DNA from: Evansella clarkii
Lineage (GTDB): Bacteria; Bacillota; Bacilli; Bacillales; Salisediminibacteriaceae
NCBI RefSeq assembly: GCF_002019695.1
Contig: NZ_KV917376.1
Span: 4,164,974-4,228,973 of the forward strand
Length of the DNA: 64,000 nucleotides
Direction: 5' to 3'
Part shown: positions 17,187 to 26,925 of the stretch, piece by piece
How the letters are laid out: every line of letters starts with the position of its first letter
How positions within the stretch are numbered: position 1 is the stretch's first letter
Program-made: the position numbers and the translations under genes
Notes under the pieces: generated by a model
Databases searched by the model: none
Told to the model about the DNA's origin: nothing
Seen by the model: the letters and a program-made list of their open reading frames with translations, nothing else

Positions 17187-17816
17187 ATGAGCTTTACCCT
17201 GGACGTTTCGAAAACAGTTTTATTGTCGCTTCATATGCAGCATGATATTGTTTTCAAAAATGGAAAGTTCGGTGATTTTTTCGGTGAACAGGCTGAGAAG
17301 AGAAACGTTGTCGTTAAAGCAAGGAACTTGTTAAATGAAGCAAGAACCCATAACGTGAATGTCATCCATGCAGCTGTATGCTTTAAAGAAAACCATTCAG
17401 ACCTCCATGCGAACAGCCCATTACTCTTGATGGTCCAGCAGACGGATGCTCTTGTGAAAGGAACATGGGGAGCGGACTTTATCAACGGACTACATCCAGA
17501 AGAAAGGGAAGTAGTTATAGAAAGCCAGCGTGTGGGTCCGTTTGAAGGAACCGACCTCGCTGCCAGAATTCAGGACACTGGTGCAGACACCGTTATTCTG
17601 TTTGGAGTGGCTACGGACATTGTTGTTTCATCGGCGACCAGAGTTCTCTCTGACATGGGTTATAATGTAGTCATTGCTGAAGACTGCTGCTCAGCAGGCA
17701 GCCAGGAAGCCCATGAAGCAGCGCTTGCTACCCTCGGTTTACTGGCTCATGTTTCAAACTCAGAAGACATCACCGAAAAATTCCACACAGCTTCCGGTAT
17801 CCAGCCTAATCCATAA
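17187..17816 (+). CDS. Isochorismatase-fold protein with altered catalytic residues
   Basis: A 209-residue member of the isochorismatase / cysteine-hydrolase superfamily. The fold is clear: LLSLHMQHDIV opening, the KGTWGADF loop with the conserved lysine, and GVATDIVVSSATRVLSDMGY. In active hydrolases the opening has aspartate (D-M/V-Q) where this protein has histidine, and the GVATD-I-C motif carries the nucleophilic cysteine where this protein has valine. Two of three catalytic residues are therefore replaced, so it may be a non-cysteine subfamily or a binding protein. GGAGG lies 7 nt before the ATG. Monocistronic, ending at a hairpin shared with the convergent S15 gene. Confidence 0.8.
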   Translation: MSFTLDVSKTVLLSLHMQHDIVFKNGKFGDFFGEQAEKRNVVVKARNLLNEARTHNVNVIHAAVCFKENHSDLHANSPLLLMVQQTDALVKGTWGADFINGLHPEEREVVIESQRVGPFEGTDLAARIQDTGADTVILFGVATDIVVSSATRVLSDMGYNVVIAEDCCSAGSQEAHEAALATLGLLAHVSNSEDITEKFHTASGIQPNP

Positions 17817-17848
17817 TAATAATAATAAATTTAACAATTAAGCAATAA

Positions 17849-17882
17849 ACACCTGGCCTCTACCATGGAGACCAGGTGTCTG
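17849..17882. terminator. Bidirectional terminator
   Basis: Stem ACACCTGG-CTC / GAG-CCAGGTGT, followed by CTGTTTT on the plus strand. Placed between convergent genes ending at 17816 and 17894. Confidence 0.82.
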
Positions 17883-17893
17883 TTTTGCTATTA

Positions 17894-19780
17894 TTAAAAG
17901 TCCACTGCTTTTTTACCGCCGGAAACTGGCAGTGTAATTCCGCTCTGTCCAAGACGGATTTCCACTTCCACTTCCTCTCTGTTTGGAACGGTGCGGCTTC
18001 TTGTACTGCTTGCTAAGACAACACCGATACGGTGCCCTTCTTTGAATACGTAATCATGCGTGTAAGCGTCCCACTGGAACCGGTAATGTTTATGGTCTCG
18101 GAGAGGGTTGCTTTCCCAGAAGTTTTTATAGTTTTGGGCATCCATAAATCCTCGTGTTACGATTTCATAATCTCTCGTATGTGTAAGAATTTCATGCTTC
18201 AGATAGCAGGCGCTGTCTCTCTCCGTACTCTGTCCCCAGCAATCCCGCTCAGAGAGTTGTCTGAGTCCGCTGGAGCCACCCTGATGGTTTACCCGCTCAT
18301 CTGTCCCGTAGTCAACAAGATAAGCGGTAAGATTCGCTGCTTCCCCATTTATTGTAGCTCTTACATCAAGCTCCGGTGTTCCGCTTATTCGCAGATCTTC
18401 CGTAAGAACATCTGAAAGGAAAACGAGTCTGTTTTCACTTGGCTCCTCAGGATTTGTCACAAGCTGTGTTTCTGTTAAAGACCAGTCGTTCACAAGTGTA
18501 TCGACATTGTTCCCCTGGACAGGTCCTGATGTAAGCACACCTGGCGCTCCATCTTCAGCCCCTGGACCGAAACGAAGGTTTACATCCTTAGCATCCTCTG
18601 CAGGCCACGTTTCATAAGTTTCCCATTCATTTGCAGCCCTTTCTACGTCTGCCATTGGCTCGTCCATTATGCCGTTATCAATATCGAGAAGCCAGTAATC
18701 AAACCAGCGGTGAATGGTATCTACCCACTCTTCTCGCCGGAAATCAAACGGCTCGGTATGTGCTGTCTGTGTAAGCCAGATCTTTCTCGGCACATCATTT
18801 CTTTCAAGACCTTCCCACCACTCGCCAAAATGGTTTGTTTGTACATTCAGATCATTTAATCCATGAACTAAAAAGACACTTGCTTTTACATTATCAACGT
18901 CTTTGACATAGTTACGCTCATCCCAGAATTCATTATAGTTTCCGGAAGGGTCGTCCATTAAGTCAAAAATCTCGCTTCGTACAGGAGCACATAACTGCCT
19001 TCTTTCTGAAGCAACGACTGTGTTTGCAAGCCCGCTTGCTCCGTTGTTTCTTAATGTAACTCCATTTTGGCGGTAGTAGTTATACCAGCTGCTGATAGCT
19101 ACAATCGGTACGATTGTCTCAAGGCCGTCCACTCCTGTGGCAGCAACTGCGTTGGCTAAAGTACCGTCATAGGACTTACCATACATACCAACTTTTCCTG
19201 TACTCCAGTAAGCCTCTGCTTCATTGTCATCTCTGTCAACTGCATCAGCACGCCCGTTAAGCCAGTCAACAACTGCTTTTACTCCTTCTGTTTCTTCATA
19301 CCCTCCAGTCGTTGGGCAGCCATCGGAGTTGTTTGTCCCTATCATATCTACAAGCGCTACTGCATATCCTCTCGGAACGAAATAGTTATCATAGTAGAGA
19401 GGAAACTTCACTGGTACACCATCTTCAAATTCCTTCAGCTGTGATTCATTCCCTCGCCCAAGTCTCTCATAATATGGGCTGGGTACCATAATTACTGGTA
19501 CTTCAAGTCCTTCCTCTGTTTCAGCTGGCCGGATAATATCCACAGCAATCCGGTCGTTTACCCCATCGCCGTCTGTATCAAGAGTTGTTTCTACGAAAAC
19601 ACTTTCTCTTACCGCATCTTCATAAGAGAAAGCTTCCTGGGTTACCCCATCTTCCACTACATGTGCGGGTACTGTCCCGGTATCATCTGCCAGAACAGAA
19701 AATCCTCCAGTGAATGGGGCAGAAAATAACATGGTAAAAATCAGAGTGACGAGTATAAGCTTCTTTTTAGTTTTTTTCAA
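17894..19780 (-). CDS. Secreted X-Pro dipeptidyl-peptidase (S15 family)
   Basis: A 628-residue exported serine peptidase. The signal peptide covers about 1-31, with TTG as start and GAGGTGG upstream. The alpha/beta-hydrolase domain (about 60-380) has the nucleophile elbow GKSYDG, an oxyanion region near YERLGRGN and a catalytic histidine in LTQTAHTEPF. The C-terminal X-Pro C domain follows (about 400-615). S15 enzymes release X-Pro dipeptides from N-termini. Unlike cytosolic PepX, this one is exported and would supply peptides for uptake. It stands next to the wall-salvage island, but no sequence evidence ties it to wall peptides. Confidence 0.87.
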   Translation of the reverse strand: MKKTKKKLILVTLIFTMLFSAPFTGGFSVLADDTGTVPAHVVEDGVTQEAFSYEDAVRESVFVETTLDTDGDGVNDRIAVDIIRPAETEEGLEVPVIMVPSPYYERLGRGNESQLKEFEDGVPVKFPLYYDNYFVPRGYAVALVDMIGTNNSDGCPTTGGYEETEGVKAVVDWLNGRADAVDRDDNEAEAYWSTGKVGMYGKSYDGTLANAVAATGVDGLETIVPIVAISSWYNYYRQNGVTLRNNGASGLANTVVASERRQLCAPVRSEIFDLMDDPSGNYNEFWDERNYVKDVDNVKASVFLVHGLNDLNVQTNHFGEWWEGLERNDVPRKIWLTQTAHTEPFDFRREEWVDTIHRWFDYWLLDIDNGIMDEPMADVERAANEWETYETWPAEDAKDVNLRFGPGAEDGAPGVLTSGPVQGNNVDTLVNDWSLTETQLVTNPEEPSENRLVFLSDVLTEDLRISGTPELDVRATINGEAANLTAYLVDYGTDERVNHQGGSSGLRQLSERDCWGQSTERDSACYLKHEILTHTRDYEIVTRGFMDAQNYKNFWESNPLRDHKHYRFQWDAYTHDYVFKEGHRIGVVLASSTRSRTVPNREEVEVEIRLGQSGITLPVSGGKKAVDF

Positions 19781-20080
19781 AATCAGCCACCTCTTTTTAA
19801 TAGATTATTAGAAAAGCTTTCCACATGCTTACACAAAACGAGAGTGTGATTTTCAAGAGGAATTCGGTGAAAAAAGCATAATTTCACCATCCTTCCCCTT
19901 CTTCTCTTCTGCCTCCCTTCCAGGGAAATGTTTTGAATGACGAAATATTAGTTACTTTAATAATCTAAAAAACTGCTTTAATTGCCAATAGGTAATTATT
20001 GCACTATTTTCAGAAAATTCTTAACGAGGTATCAAACCCAAGTCTGAAGGCATAGTAGTTTCGTCCCTTTAAAAGAAAAA
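19781..20080. other. 300-bp intergenic region upstream of the S15 gene
   Basis: AT-rich sequence that must hold the S15 promoter; I see no clear consensus promoter or operator. No gene is seen. Confidence 0.4.
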
Positions 20081-20104
20081 GAAGGCAGCTGGTGAGCTGC
20101 CTTC
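20081..20104 (-). terminator. Terminator of the 1621-residue secreted protein
   Basis: Perfect 10-bp stem GAAGGCAGCT / AGCTGCCTTC with a 4-nt loop, followed on the minus strand by TTTTTCTTTT. Confidence 0.92.
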
Positions 20105-20110
20105 GTACAA

Positions 20111-23100
20111 TTAGTTATTATTCCTTCCTGGTCTCGCCTGCTCAGGGACAAAAACAGCATTGAAGCTGTCTTCAGCAGTTCCGCCTCTTCCGTCATCAGC
20201 GGTCAGAGTAATCTCTGTTCTGCCCTTGGATACAGGGTCTATTATTAATTCCTCATTTTCCACAACAGCTGTGGCAATATCTTCACGACTTGATGATACT
20301 GAATATACAAGAGTGTCTCCATCTTCGTCTGTAAATGTTTCGCTTATATCGATAACGAGCTGTTGATTAATATTGCTTACTTGATTTTCAACAGGCTTAT
20401 TAACGCTTGGGGGAGTGTTCACCGGTTCTTCTGTATCCTTCTCAAACGACACAGCATCTACAACATGACCGTCTATTGTAGTTACTTCAAGGCTGATTTC
20501 ATTACTGTCCACTGTTAACGCTGAGAAAATCTGGATATCCTCATCAAAGAGTTTTTCAATGTAATCATACTCTTCCCCAGGGTAAAACTTCGGTCCTGCA
20601 GAGCCTCCCGTAATATACACAGTACCTTCTTCCGCAGGTGCACCGTAAAACATAGGATAAGTGCGTGAATATGCATGGTCATGGCCGACTAACACGAGAT
20701 CCACTCCTGATTCTTCAAGGGCTGGAGCCAGTATTTCTTTCGTCAGATCATCCCCTCGCAGCGGATTGCTCAAGTAAGGAGGTCTGTGAAACATAGCGAT
20801 CTGCCACGTTTTACCGGAATTATTGACTTCCTCTTTCAGCCAGTCCGCCTGCTGTTCCATTTCTTCTCTTGTTGATTCGGAATTCAGCATAAGGAAGTTT
20901 GCCTCACCATATTCAAAGGAATAAACGAACTCCTCCTGGCCTTCCGGACCGTTTTGCGGGTACTGGAAAACACTTCTGAAGGTTTCTTCTCCATCTCCGT
21001 AAACATCATGGTTGCCAAGGACTGCCATAAATGGAATCCGTGAAATTAATCCTTCAGAGGCCTCAAAGAAATACTCCCATTCCTGCAGCAGATTTCCGTT
21101 TTCCACAATATCACCCCCATGGAGCATAAATCTTGCATCCGGGTGTTTAACGAGTGCGTTATTAAACAACTCAGTCCATATACTAAACTGTTCTCTCGTT
21201 ACTGCCTGGCTGTCTGCGGTGAATAAAAATGTGTAGGCTTCGTCCCCGGCAGGTTCAGTTGTAAACGAATAAGGCTCACTCCAGCCATCCGGTTCACCAT
21301 TGCCTGTCCGGTAAATATACGTAGTGCCTGGTTCGAGGCCAGTTGCTTCTGCTTCATGAATTCGCATTTCTCCGAGATTATCAGTAAATAAAAAGCTGGT
21401 TCCTTCTGCTCTTTGAACATTATCAGCAGAAAAGTCGGTAAACTCACTTTCCGGCACAAATTCTGCCACACTCCCCTCAACAGGAGGAGCTGTCCGCCAT
21501 GTGAAACTCTGGGTAGTTTTAGGAGACTGCTGCCATGTTAAAACAAGATTTTCAGGTGTTTTCCCCCCGAGCTGAGGAACTATCGATATTTCTGCAATCT
21601 GGCTGACAAGCTCATCTTTGACGGCCTGAATCCTGTAGGTGAGAACGGATAGTGCCAGAGTATCTGTTATAAACACTCCATTATTGTCCGTAATGCCGAG
21701 TGGAGTTCCCCAGTCCTCTGTGCTTGCAGCAGATGAAGAAACCCAGCCTGGCGAGCCGTCAGGTAAATAGATTCTGTAATAATTTTGTCTTGTCTCGCTG
21801 AATAAATAACGGTCACCTGCCAGCGCCTCTCCTGTAACATTTCCTCCAATAGCACTGTAAACTGGTGTATCCTCATCAATAGTTAATAAACCAAGCTCCG
21901 GATCTATTATGTGTACTTCCGCTCCTTCAACAGGTTCGTCTGTCTGCTGGTTTATGACTTGAATTTCACTTGTGGAACCATAGGATACTCCCTTCACAGA
22001 CAAGGATAACGGTTGTCCCACCGTTGCTGTGTGAGGGAGAAGTCTTGTTGTCATGCTTCTTCCATCACTGTACGCGATTTCTCCATAAACAAAATTCAGT
22101 ACAAAATTACCTGCAGCCTCTCTGTTAACTGAGAAAGTAATTTCTGCAGCAGTTTCTTGAGTATCCAGATTACCTAATTCCAGTAAATTATCAAAAGCAA
22201 GGAATATACGGCCATTTTCATTATCTGCTTCATTAGTTATTATTTGTTCATCCCCAAACTTTTCCCCAATATGAACCTGTACGCCTTCACGATCCGGGTC
22301 CCCATCGACTACCTGGACAATATCCGGATCGAATGTCAATTCTGTATTCATTCCCTGAAGCTGTGAGGGCTCATCAATTGTAAGTTCCACGGTAAATTCC
22401 AGTCCCGCGTATATTTCTTCAGGTCCGGAAAAGCGGTATTGAGGGCCTCCTGATTCTACATGGAAAGACCACTCAGCGAACGCAGGATTTCCGGAAAGGT
22501 CTTTTACTGCCGCATAAACGACATTGTAACCATCAGCCATGGCTTCTTCAGGGGTGTAGCTGATCTCACCTGTACTTTCGTCAAATTCAGCATTCACCGC
22601 CTCCCCATTTATTAAGAGCTCGACAGATTCCGGATCAATTCCGGATCCTCCTTCATCGTCGCTTGCCACTATGCTTATCTCGGGAGTATTTGTATTAACA
22701 ATGCTGCCGTCCTCCGGTTTCATATCTGTTAACGAAGGGTTTATTAAATCTTCATTTGTTTCACCGTACACTGCCCTGATCTGATCAATATAAAGAGTGC
22801 CCGCAGTTTTATTGTCGTCATACGTTGCCATATATCGCACTGGTATTTCCATTTCCAGCGGGGCAGGGCGCCCTTTTGGCACATCAGCTTCGACATATTT
22901 CCAGCCTTCCCACGTTAACCCGTCTGGATGGTTTTCCGTGAAGTTTACGGGAAACCAGTTATTGTCCCCGTCCCGCATTTGTGCTCTGAGCCATTGGTTA
23001 TTGCCATCACCATATACCCACATGCCGATTCTCTCAGGATACCCTTCCACTTCGATCCGTTCATACGGGGAAGCGTACACTCCCGAAGTTCCCTGCTGGC

Positions 23101-24976
23101 CGGTAAAATCATAATCAAGGCGCATCGCATGATTTCCAAACCTGACAGGATCTGCCGGAGCTGTGGCAAGGCTCATATCTATCGAAGTATACCGGGCCCC
23201 GTGAACGTACCAGTGGTCAATACCATTTTCAAAGTCTTCCAGGATCACTGGTTCTTTTCCAACTTCAACTTTAACGGTGGCCTCGACTGATCCATAGCTT
23301 ACAGTTATAGTCCCGCTCCCTGTCCTGTCAGCAGCAGTAAAGACTCCCTCATTGTCAATTGTTCCAATATTACCTTCCACGTTCCAGGTGAATTGTTCAT
23401 TATCAGCGTATACCTTTTGTCTGTCATTATATGCAGATACTTCAAGTACTATTGTGTCGGCAGGATCCACTGTTATTTCTGACTGAGGAAAAGCAAGGTC
23501 TGTCAACTCATTCACTAATTCAATGGCTGATATGCCTGATGCCTCTCCTGCTGAAGCATGAATCGTTCCCCTGCCCGCTTCAGATCCGGCTGTAAATATT
23601 CCATCATCGGTTATTGAGCCTGAAAGGTTTGCTACTGACCATTCTGGTTCCCCTTCTATTTCGGCTGGATTATGAAATTCATCCATCCCTTTTACAGTAA
23701 AGCTGTAGCTGCTTCCTGAAAGTATCCTTAGCTGCTGCGGAAGAACTGCCAGCTGACTGAGCGACCCTTCCTTTGCATTACTCACAAGCAGCAGAGAATT
23801 AGCAACCTCCCGTTCCACCCCGTCTGATGGGACATTAACAATATCTGCTTCCGTTTCACCAGGCTGCCTTGCAAGCATAGTGGAGGATCCACCACCGTCA
23901 AGATTCACTGCCTTTTCAGCGCCATATTCTTTCATTAACTGAGCTGTTTCTTTTATTGTTATTCCTTCGCTGTATCCTGGGTTTCTTCCGTCAACAACTG
24001 CAAAAAAGACAGATCCGTCTTCTCTGATACCTGCGGCTGTTCTCGGTGCAACCGCATTACCTGCACCAGCTGCTTCTAAAGTTACTTCCCCCTGGTCAAC
24101 AAGGAGGTGATTTCCTCCTACCGCTTCCTGTACATCTCCCCATTCATCAGATAAAGTAAAAGAGATTTCCAATTGATCATTATCAGACAAGGATGTTAAT
24201 AATGCTTCCGAATTTCCCCTTGCTGACAAAACGAAATATCCTTCCTCAAGCGCTGAATTACCAGTATTTTCTTCAACGCTTACCACTGTTCCTGATATTT
24301 TATTTCCTGAGCGGACCTCCCCTTCGTCAATCCTGACAATTACTTCCGTACCTTCATCACTCGTTTTTGTACTGTCGCTAAAAGTTTCAGAATACAATAC
24401 AAGATCATTTGCTCCCCGGCCCTTATTAAGAGTAAACTGGCCGGGAACATCTTCATATTCACCATTTATCTTTATTGACATTGCCAGCTGTGGAACACCG
24501 ATCACTGCTTCCCCGTTCTCTTTAAAGCCTAATGCGGTTCGGTTTACCGGACTCGTATAAATTTCACCTTTGTGAATCATTAAATGAATTGGCAATCCAT
24601 TGGATGTATTATAAAAATCACCGTTGACTGCCCCGATAACACGGTGTCCGTCCCTGCTGACAGACTGGGCCTGTTCGGTAGTTTTCTGCATGCCCAGCAC
24701 CTTGCCGTTTGAAAGACCGGTTTCGAAAGAAAGATGTTCCTTTCCACCTTCTATATCAAGAACATGCAGATGCTGCTTCCCTGCCTCACTTTCCAATTCC
24801 AGTGTACTCTGAAGGACTCCCGGTGCTACAGGGCTTGTCCATTCATCAATTATTTCCCCAAGCGATAATGATACTTCTTCTGCGGAAGTTTCGGGAGTGT
24901 TTGCCGGTATACCGCTCAAAAATACTAACATCGCGAAAAAAACATAGATCGTCCGTTTCCACTTGTATCCTGTCAT
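20111..24976 (-). CDS. Giant secreted phosphodiester glycosidase / calcineurin-like phosphoesterase, multidomain
   Basis: A 1621-residue exported protein joining two enzymes. Order: signal peptide 1-31; phosphodiester glycosidase (NAGPA/DUF2233) about 95-400 with VNLDGGGSST at 357-366; two Big-type Ig domains 405-573; a carbohydrate-binding-like beta sandwich 578-738; an Ig-like domain 748-840; a cohesin-like domain 846-985; an SH3-like stretch about 1037-1083; a purple-acid-phosphatase-type Fn3 domain 1140-1240; a metallophosphoesterase 1248-1480 (D1255, GGD 1287-1289, GNHD 1321-1324, H1397, GHDH 1431-1434); and a cadherin-like Ig domain 1520-1610. NAGPA cleaves GlcNAc from a phosphodiester and the second domain could remove phosphate. 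No anchor motif is seen. GGAGG precedes the ATG. Confidence 0.88.
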   Translation of the reverse strand: MTGYKWKRTIYVFFAMLVFLSGIPANTPETSAEEVSLSLGEIIDEWTSPVAPGVLQSTLELESEAGKQHLHVLDIEGGKEHLSFETGLSNGKVLGMQKTTEQAQSVSRDGHRVIGAVNGDFYNTSNGLPIHLMIHKGEIYTSPVNRTALGFKENGEAVIGVPQLAMSIKINGEYEDVPGQFTLNKGRGANDLVLYSETFSDSTKTSDEGTEVIVRIDEGEVRSGNKISGTVVSVEENTGNSALEEGYFVLSARGNSEALLTSLSDNDQLEISFTLSDEWGDVQEAVGGNHLLVDQGEVTLEAAGAGNAVAPRTAAGIREDGSVFFAVVDGRNPGYSEGITIKETAQLMKEYGAEKAVNLDGGGSSTMLARQPGETEADIVNVPSDGVEREVANSLLLVSNAKEGSLSQLAVLPQQLRILSGSSYSFTVKGMDEFHNPAEIEGEPEWSVANLSGSITDDGIFTAGSEAGRGTIHASAGEASGISAIELVNELTDLAFPQSEITVDPADTIVLEVSAYNDRQKVYADNEQFTWNVEGNIGTIDNEGVFTAADRTGSGTITVSYGSVEATVKVEVGKEPVILEDFENGIDHWYVHGARYTSIDMSLATAPADPVRFGNHAMRLDYDFTGQQGTSGVYASPYERIEVEGYPERIGMWVYGDGNNQWLRAQMRDGDNNWFPVNFTENHPDGLTWEGWKYVEADVPKGRPAPLEMEIPVRYMATYDDNKTAGTLYIDQIRAVYGETNEDLINPSLTDMKPEDGSIVNTNTPEISIVASDDEGGSGIDPESVELLINGEAVNAEFDESTGEISYTPEEAMADGYNVVYAAVKDLSGNPAFAEWSFHVESGGPQYRFSGPEEIYAGLEFTVELTIDEPSQLQGMNTELTFDPDIVQVVDGDPDREGVQVHIGEKFGDEQIITNEADNENGRIFLAFDNLLELGNLDTQETAAEITFSVNREAAGNFVLNFVYGEIAYSDGRSMTTRLLPHTATVGQPLSLSVKGVSYGSTSEIQVINQQTDEPVEGAEVHIIDPELGLLTIDEDTPVYSAIGGNVTGEALAGDRYLFSETRQNYYRIYLPDGSPGWVSSSAASTEDWGTPLGITDNNGVFITDTLALSVLTYRIQAVKDELVSQIAEISIVPQLGGKTPENLVLTWQQSPKTTQSFTWRTAPPVEGSVAEFVPESEFTDFSADNVQRAEGTSFLFTDNLGEMRIHEAEATGLEPGTTYIYRTGNGEPDGWSEPYSFTTEPAGDEAYTFLFTADSQAVTREQFSIWTELFNNALVKHPDARFMLHGGDIVENGNLLQEWEYFFEASEGLISRIPFMAVLGNHDVYGDGEETFRSVFQYPQNGPEGQEEFVYSFEYGEANFLMLNSESTREEMEQQADWLKEEVNNSGKTWQIAMFHRPPYLSNPLRGDDLTKEILAPALEESGVDLVLVGHDHAYSRTYPMFYGAPAEEGTVYITGGSAGPKFYPGEEYDYIEKLFDEDIQIFSALTVDSNEISLEVTTIDGHVVDAVSFEKDTEEPVNTPPSVNKPVENQVSNINQQLVIDISETFTDEDGDTLVYSVSSSREDIATAVVENEELIIDPVSKGRTEITLTADDGRGGTAEDSFNAVFVPEQARPGRNNN

Positions 24977-25007
24977 TATAAAACCTCCTTAATTTTTATA
25001 CAGAAAT

Positions 25008-25037
25008 AGATCCGGCCCTGCATGTTGAGCCGGATCT
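25008..25037 (-). terminator. Hairpin after the AmiE-like gene
   Basis: Stem AGATCCGGC / GCCGGATCT (9 bp, 12-nt loop) 38 bp past the stop. The U-run is weak, so read-through into the 1621-residue gene, which begins only 32 bp further on, is likely. Confidence 0.65.
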
Positions 25038-25074
25038 GAGAGTTGCTAAAACGGTATAATAGACTTATATTTTA

Positions 25075-26778
25075 TCAATAACTCCTCTTACTCCATCCCT
25101 CACCTGAAAACTCAGGGTTTGCTTCCATTCCATCAGAGGTAAGCTTAATATTATGAACGTACCAGCCTCTTCCGTTCACTCCGCCGTCAGTACTGTAGCG
25201 GAACCTTATAAAACTAGTATCTTCAGGAATAATAACTTCATTTTCCAGCCACGTGCCGCTGCTGCCGTCCGCAATTTCACCAGCGTTAGTCCAGTTCTCC
25301 CCATCAGCAGAAACTTCCACATACCCTCTGTCATAACCAGCTTCTGTGCGATACCATGTATTATAAGAAAGGACAGCAGGTCCATTCAGTTCCACCTCAG
25401 CTGTCAGAGACCTGTTCAGGTTGTTCCCATAACCTGAGAACCAGGCATCATCTCTGCCTGGAACAGCTACAGGAATGGCGTCTGCAACAGCACGGGCAAA
25501 TTCCTGTCTTCCAGGATTTGTAGAAGGATTAGAACGAGATGGATGGACACGGTTTGTCAGTAATATGGCAATCGTTCCGTTATTTTTATTGATGACAAGA
25601 GAGGTTCCTGTAAAGCCTGTATGTCCAAAAGTTGTTCCTTCTGAAAGGGCATCCATATAAAAGCCCTGTGCCAGCTGCCATCCTAACGCACGGTTGGCAC
25701 CTGGGAATTCTTCCGTCTGGTTTGCCGTCATTATTTCCACTGTCTCAGGTTCAAGAATCCGTGTTCCTCCATACCGGCCTTCATTAAGAAACATATGGGC
25801 GAATACAGCCAGATCTTCAGCAGTTGAAAAAATACCAGCATGTCCCGCTACACCATCAAGAGCCCATGCATTTTCGTCATGTACTTCCCCCCAGACCATT
25901 CCTCTTGCGGGGAAAGACTGATATTCTGCTGCGGCAATTCGGGGTTTCAAAGATTCAGGGGGATTATACATCGTATCTGACATTCCAAGGGGCCCGGTAA
26001 TATTTTCATAGACGAATTCGTCCAGCCGCTGCCCTGAAAGAGTTTCAATTAACGTTGCAAGGGCGATCATATTTAAATCACTGTATCTGTGTGTTGCTCC
26101 CGGCTGAGACTGGAGTCCGTATTCATTAACATACTGGATCCTGTCTTCTCTCGTTTCACCATAACTGTACAGTGGTATCCATGCTGCAAAGCCGGATGTG
26201 TGATTCATCAGCTGGCGGATCGTCACGTTTTCTTTTCCGTTTTGTGCGAATTCAGGGATGTATTGCGCTACGGGGTCATCAAGGTTAAAGTAATTTTGTT
26301 CGTAGAGCTGCATAGCAGCTGTAGTTGTAAACATTTTACTTATCGATGCCATATCAAAAATAGTATCTTTCTCCATAGAAACAGGCTTGTCCATTACTGT
26401 GCCGGAACTGTCACTGTACAAGGCGGCATGCCCGTAAGCTTCATGCTGCACTATATGACCTCTGCGGGCTACAAAAGTTACTGCTCCAGGAGTAACATTA
26501 TTCTCAATCATTCCTTCTATTGCCTGGTCAATGCTATTAAGGGGCTCCTGCCTCAACCCGGCTCCCCGTGCAGAACCAGGGTGAAGCACGGGAGAGAATT
26601 TTCCGGGAGAGTCCCATGAAAACACAGGGTGGGCTTTTGCGTATGAGTTTTTATCCACTTGCTTCTCCATTGTTGGCTGAAAAGTCTGCTCACCATCGGG
26701 TCCCGCTAGAGCAGCTCCAGGAAGAATTAGTGAAGTACCTACTATTACAGCCAGCGTTGACAACGTTAACTTTTTCAT
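25075..26778 (-). CDS. amiE: Secreted beta-lactamase-fold serine hydrolase, AmiE-like (N-acetylmuramoyl-L-alanine amidase)
   Basis: A 567-residue exported class C beta-lactamase-fold hydrolase. The signal peptide covers about 1-26. The active-site S145-x-x-K148 lies in MASISKMF, with a YSD triad element in HRYSDLN and a HTGFTGT motif in place of the KTG loop. A carbohydrate-binding-like beta-sandwich occupies about 445-560. In Bacillus subtilis amiE sits with namZ, nagZ, murR and murQ and removes stem peptides from MurNAc; the same neighbours here support that role. It is longer than the subtilis protein because of the C-terminal module. AGGAGG precedes the ATG. The gene symbol rests on context plus fold, so another esterase activity is possible. 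Confidence 0.82.
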   Translation of the reverse strand: MKKLTLSTLAVIVGTSLILPGAALAGPDGEQTFQPTMEKQVDKNSYAKAHPVFSWDSPGKFSPVLHPGSARGAGLRQEPLNSIDQAIEGMIENNVTPGAVTFVARRGHIVQHEAYGHAALYSDSSGTVMDKPVSMEKDTIFDMASISKMFTTTAAMQLYEQNYFNLDDPVAQYIPEFAQNGKENVTIRQLMNHTSGFAAWIPLYSYGETREDRIQYVNEYGLQSQPGATHRYSDLNMIALATLIETLSGQRLDEFVYENITGPLGMSDTMYNPPESLKPRIAAAEYQSFPARGMVWGEVHDENAWALDGVAGHAGIFSTAEDLAVFAHMFLNEGRYGGTRILEPETVEIMTANQTEEFPGANRALGWQLAQGFYMDALSEGTTFGHTGFTGTSLVINKNNGTIAILLTNRVHPSRSNPSTNPGRQEFARAVADAIPVAVPGRDDAWFSGYGNNLNRSLTAEVELNGPAVLSYNTWYRTEAGYDRGYVEVSADGENWTNAGEIADGSSGTWLENEVIIPEDTSFIRFRYSTDGGVNGRGWYVHNIKLTSDGMEANPEFSGEGWSKRSY

Positions 26779-26884
26779 ATTTCCTCCTATTTGGCCTGAA
26801 GCCTTTATAGTTTTATTTTAAAAACTAGTATCTTTTCAATAACGCATGTTTGTTTACAGTGAGCTGGTTATATCTGTAACGGAA

Positions 26885-26919
26885 GAAAACCGCCGCCAGA
26901 TTACTGGAAGGCGGTTTTC
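26885..26919 (-). terminator. Terminator of namZ
   Basis: Perfect 10-bp stem GAAAACCGCC / GGCGGTTTTC, followed on the minus strand by TTCC. It separates namZ from the AmiE-like gene. Confidence 0.82.
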
Positions 26920-26925
26920 TCTAAA

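Noticed and set aside
26830-26885. Third dre-like operator upstream of the AmiE-like gene
   Set aside because: AGCTGGTTATATCTGT shares only TGGT and a few positions with the pattern and falls in background range.
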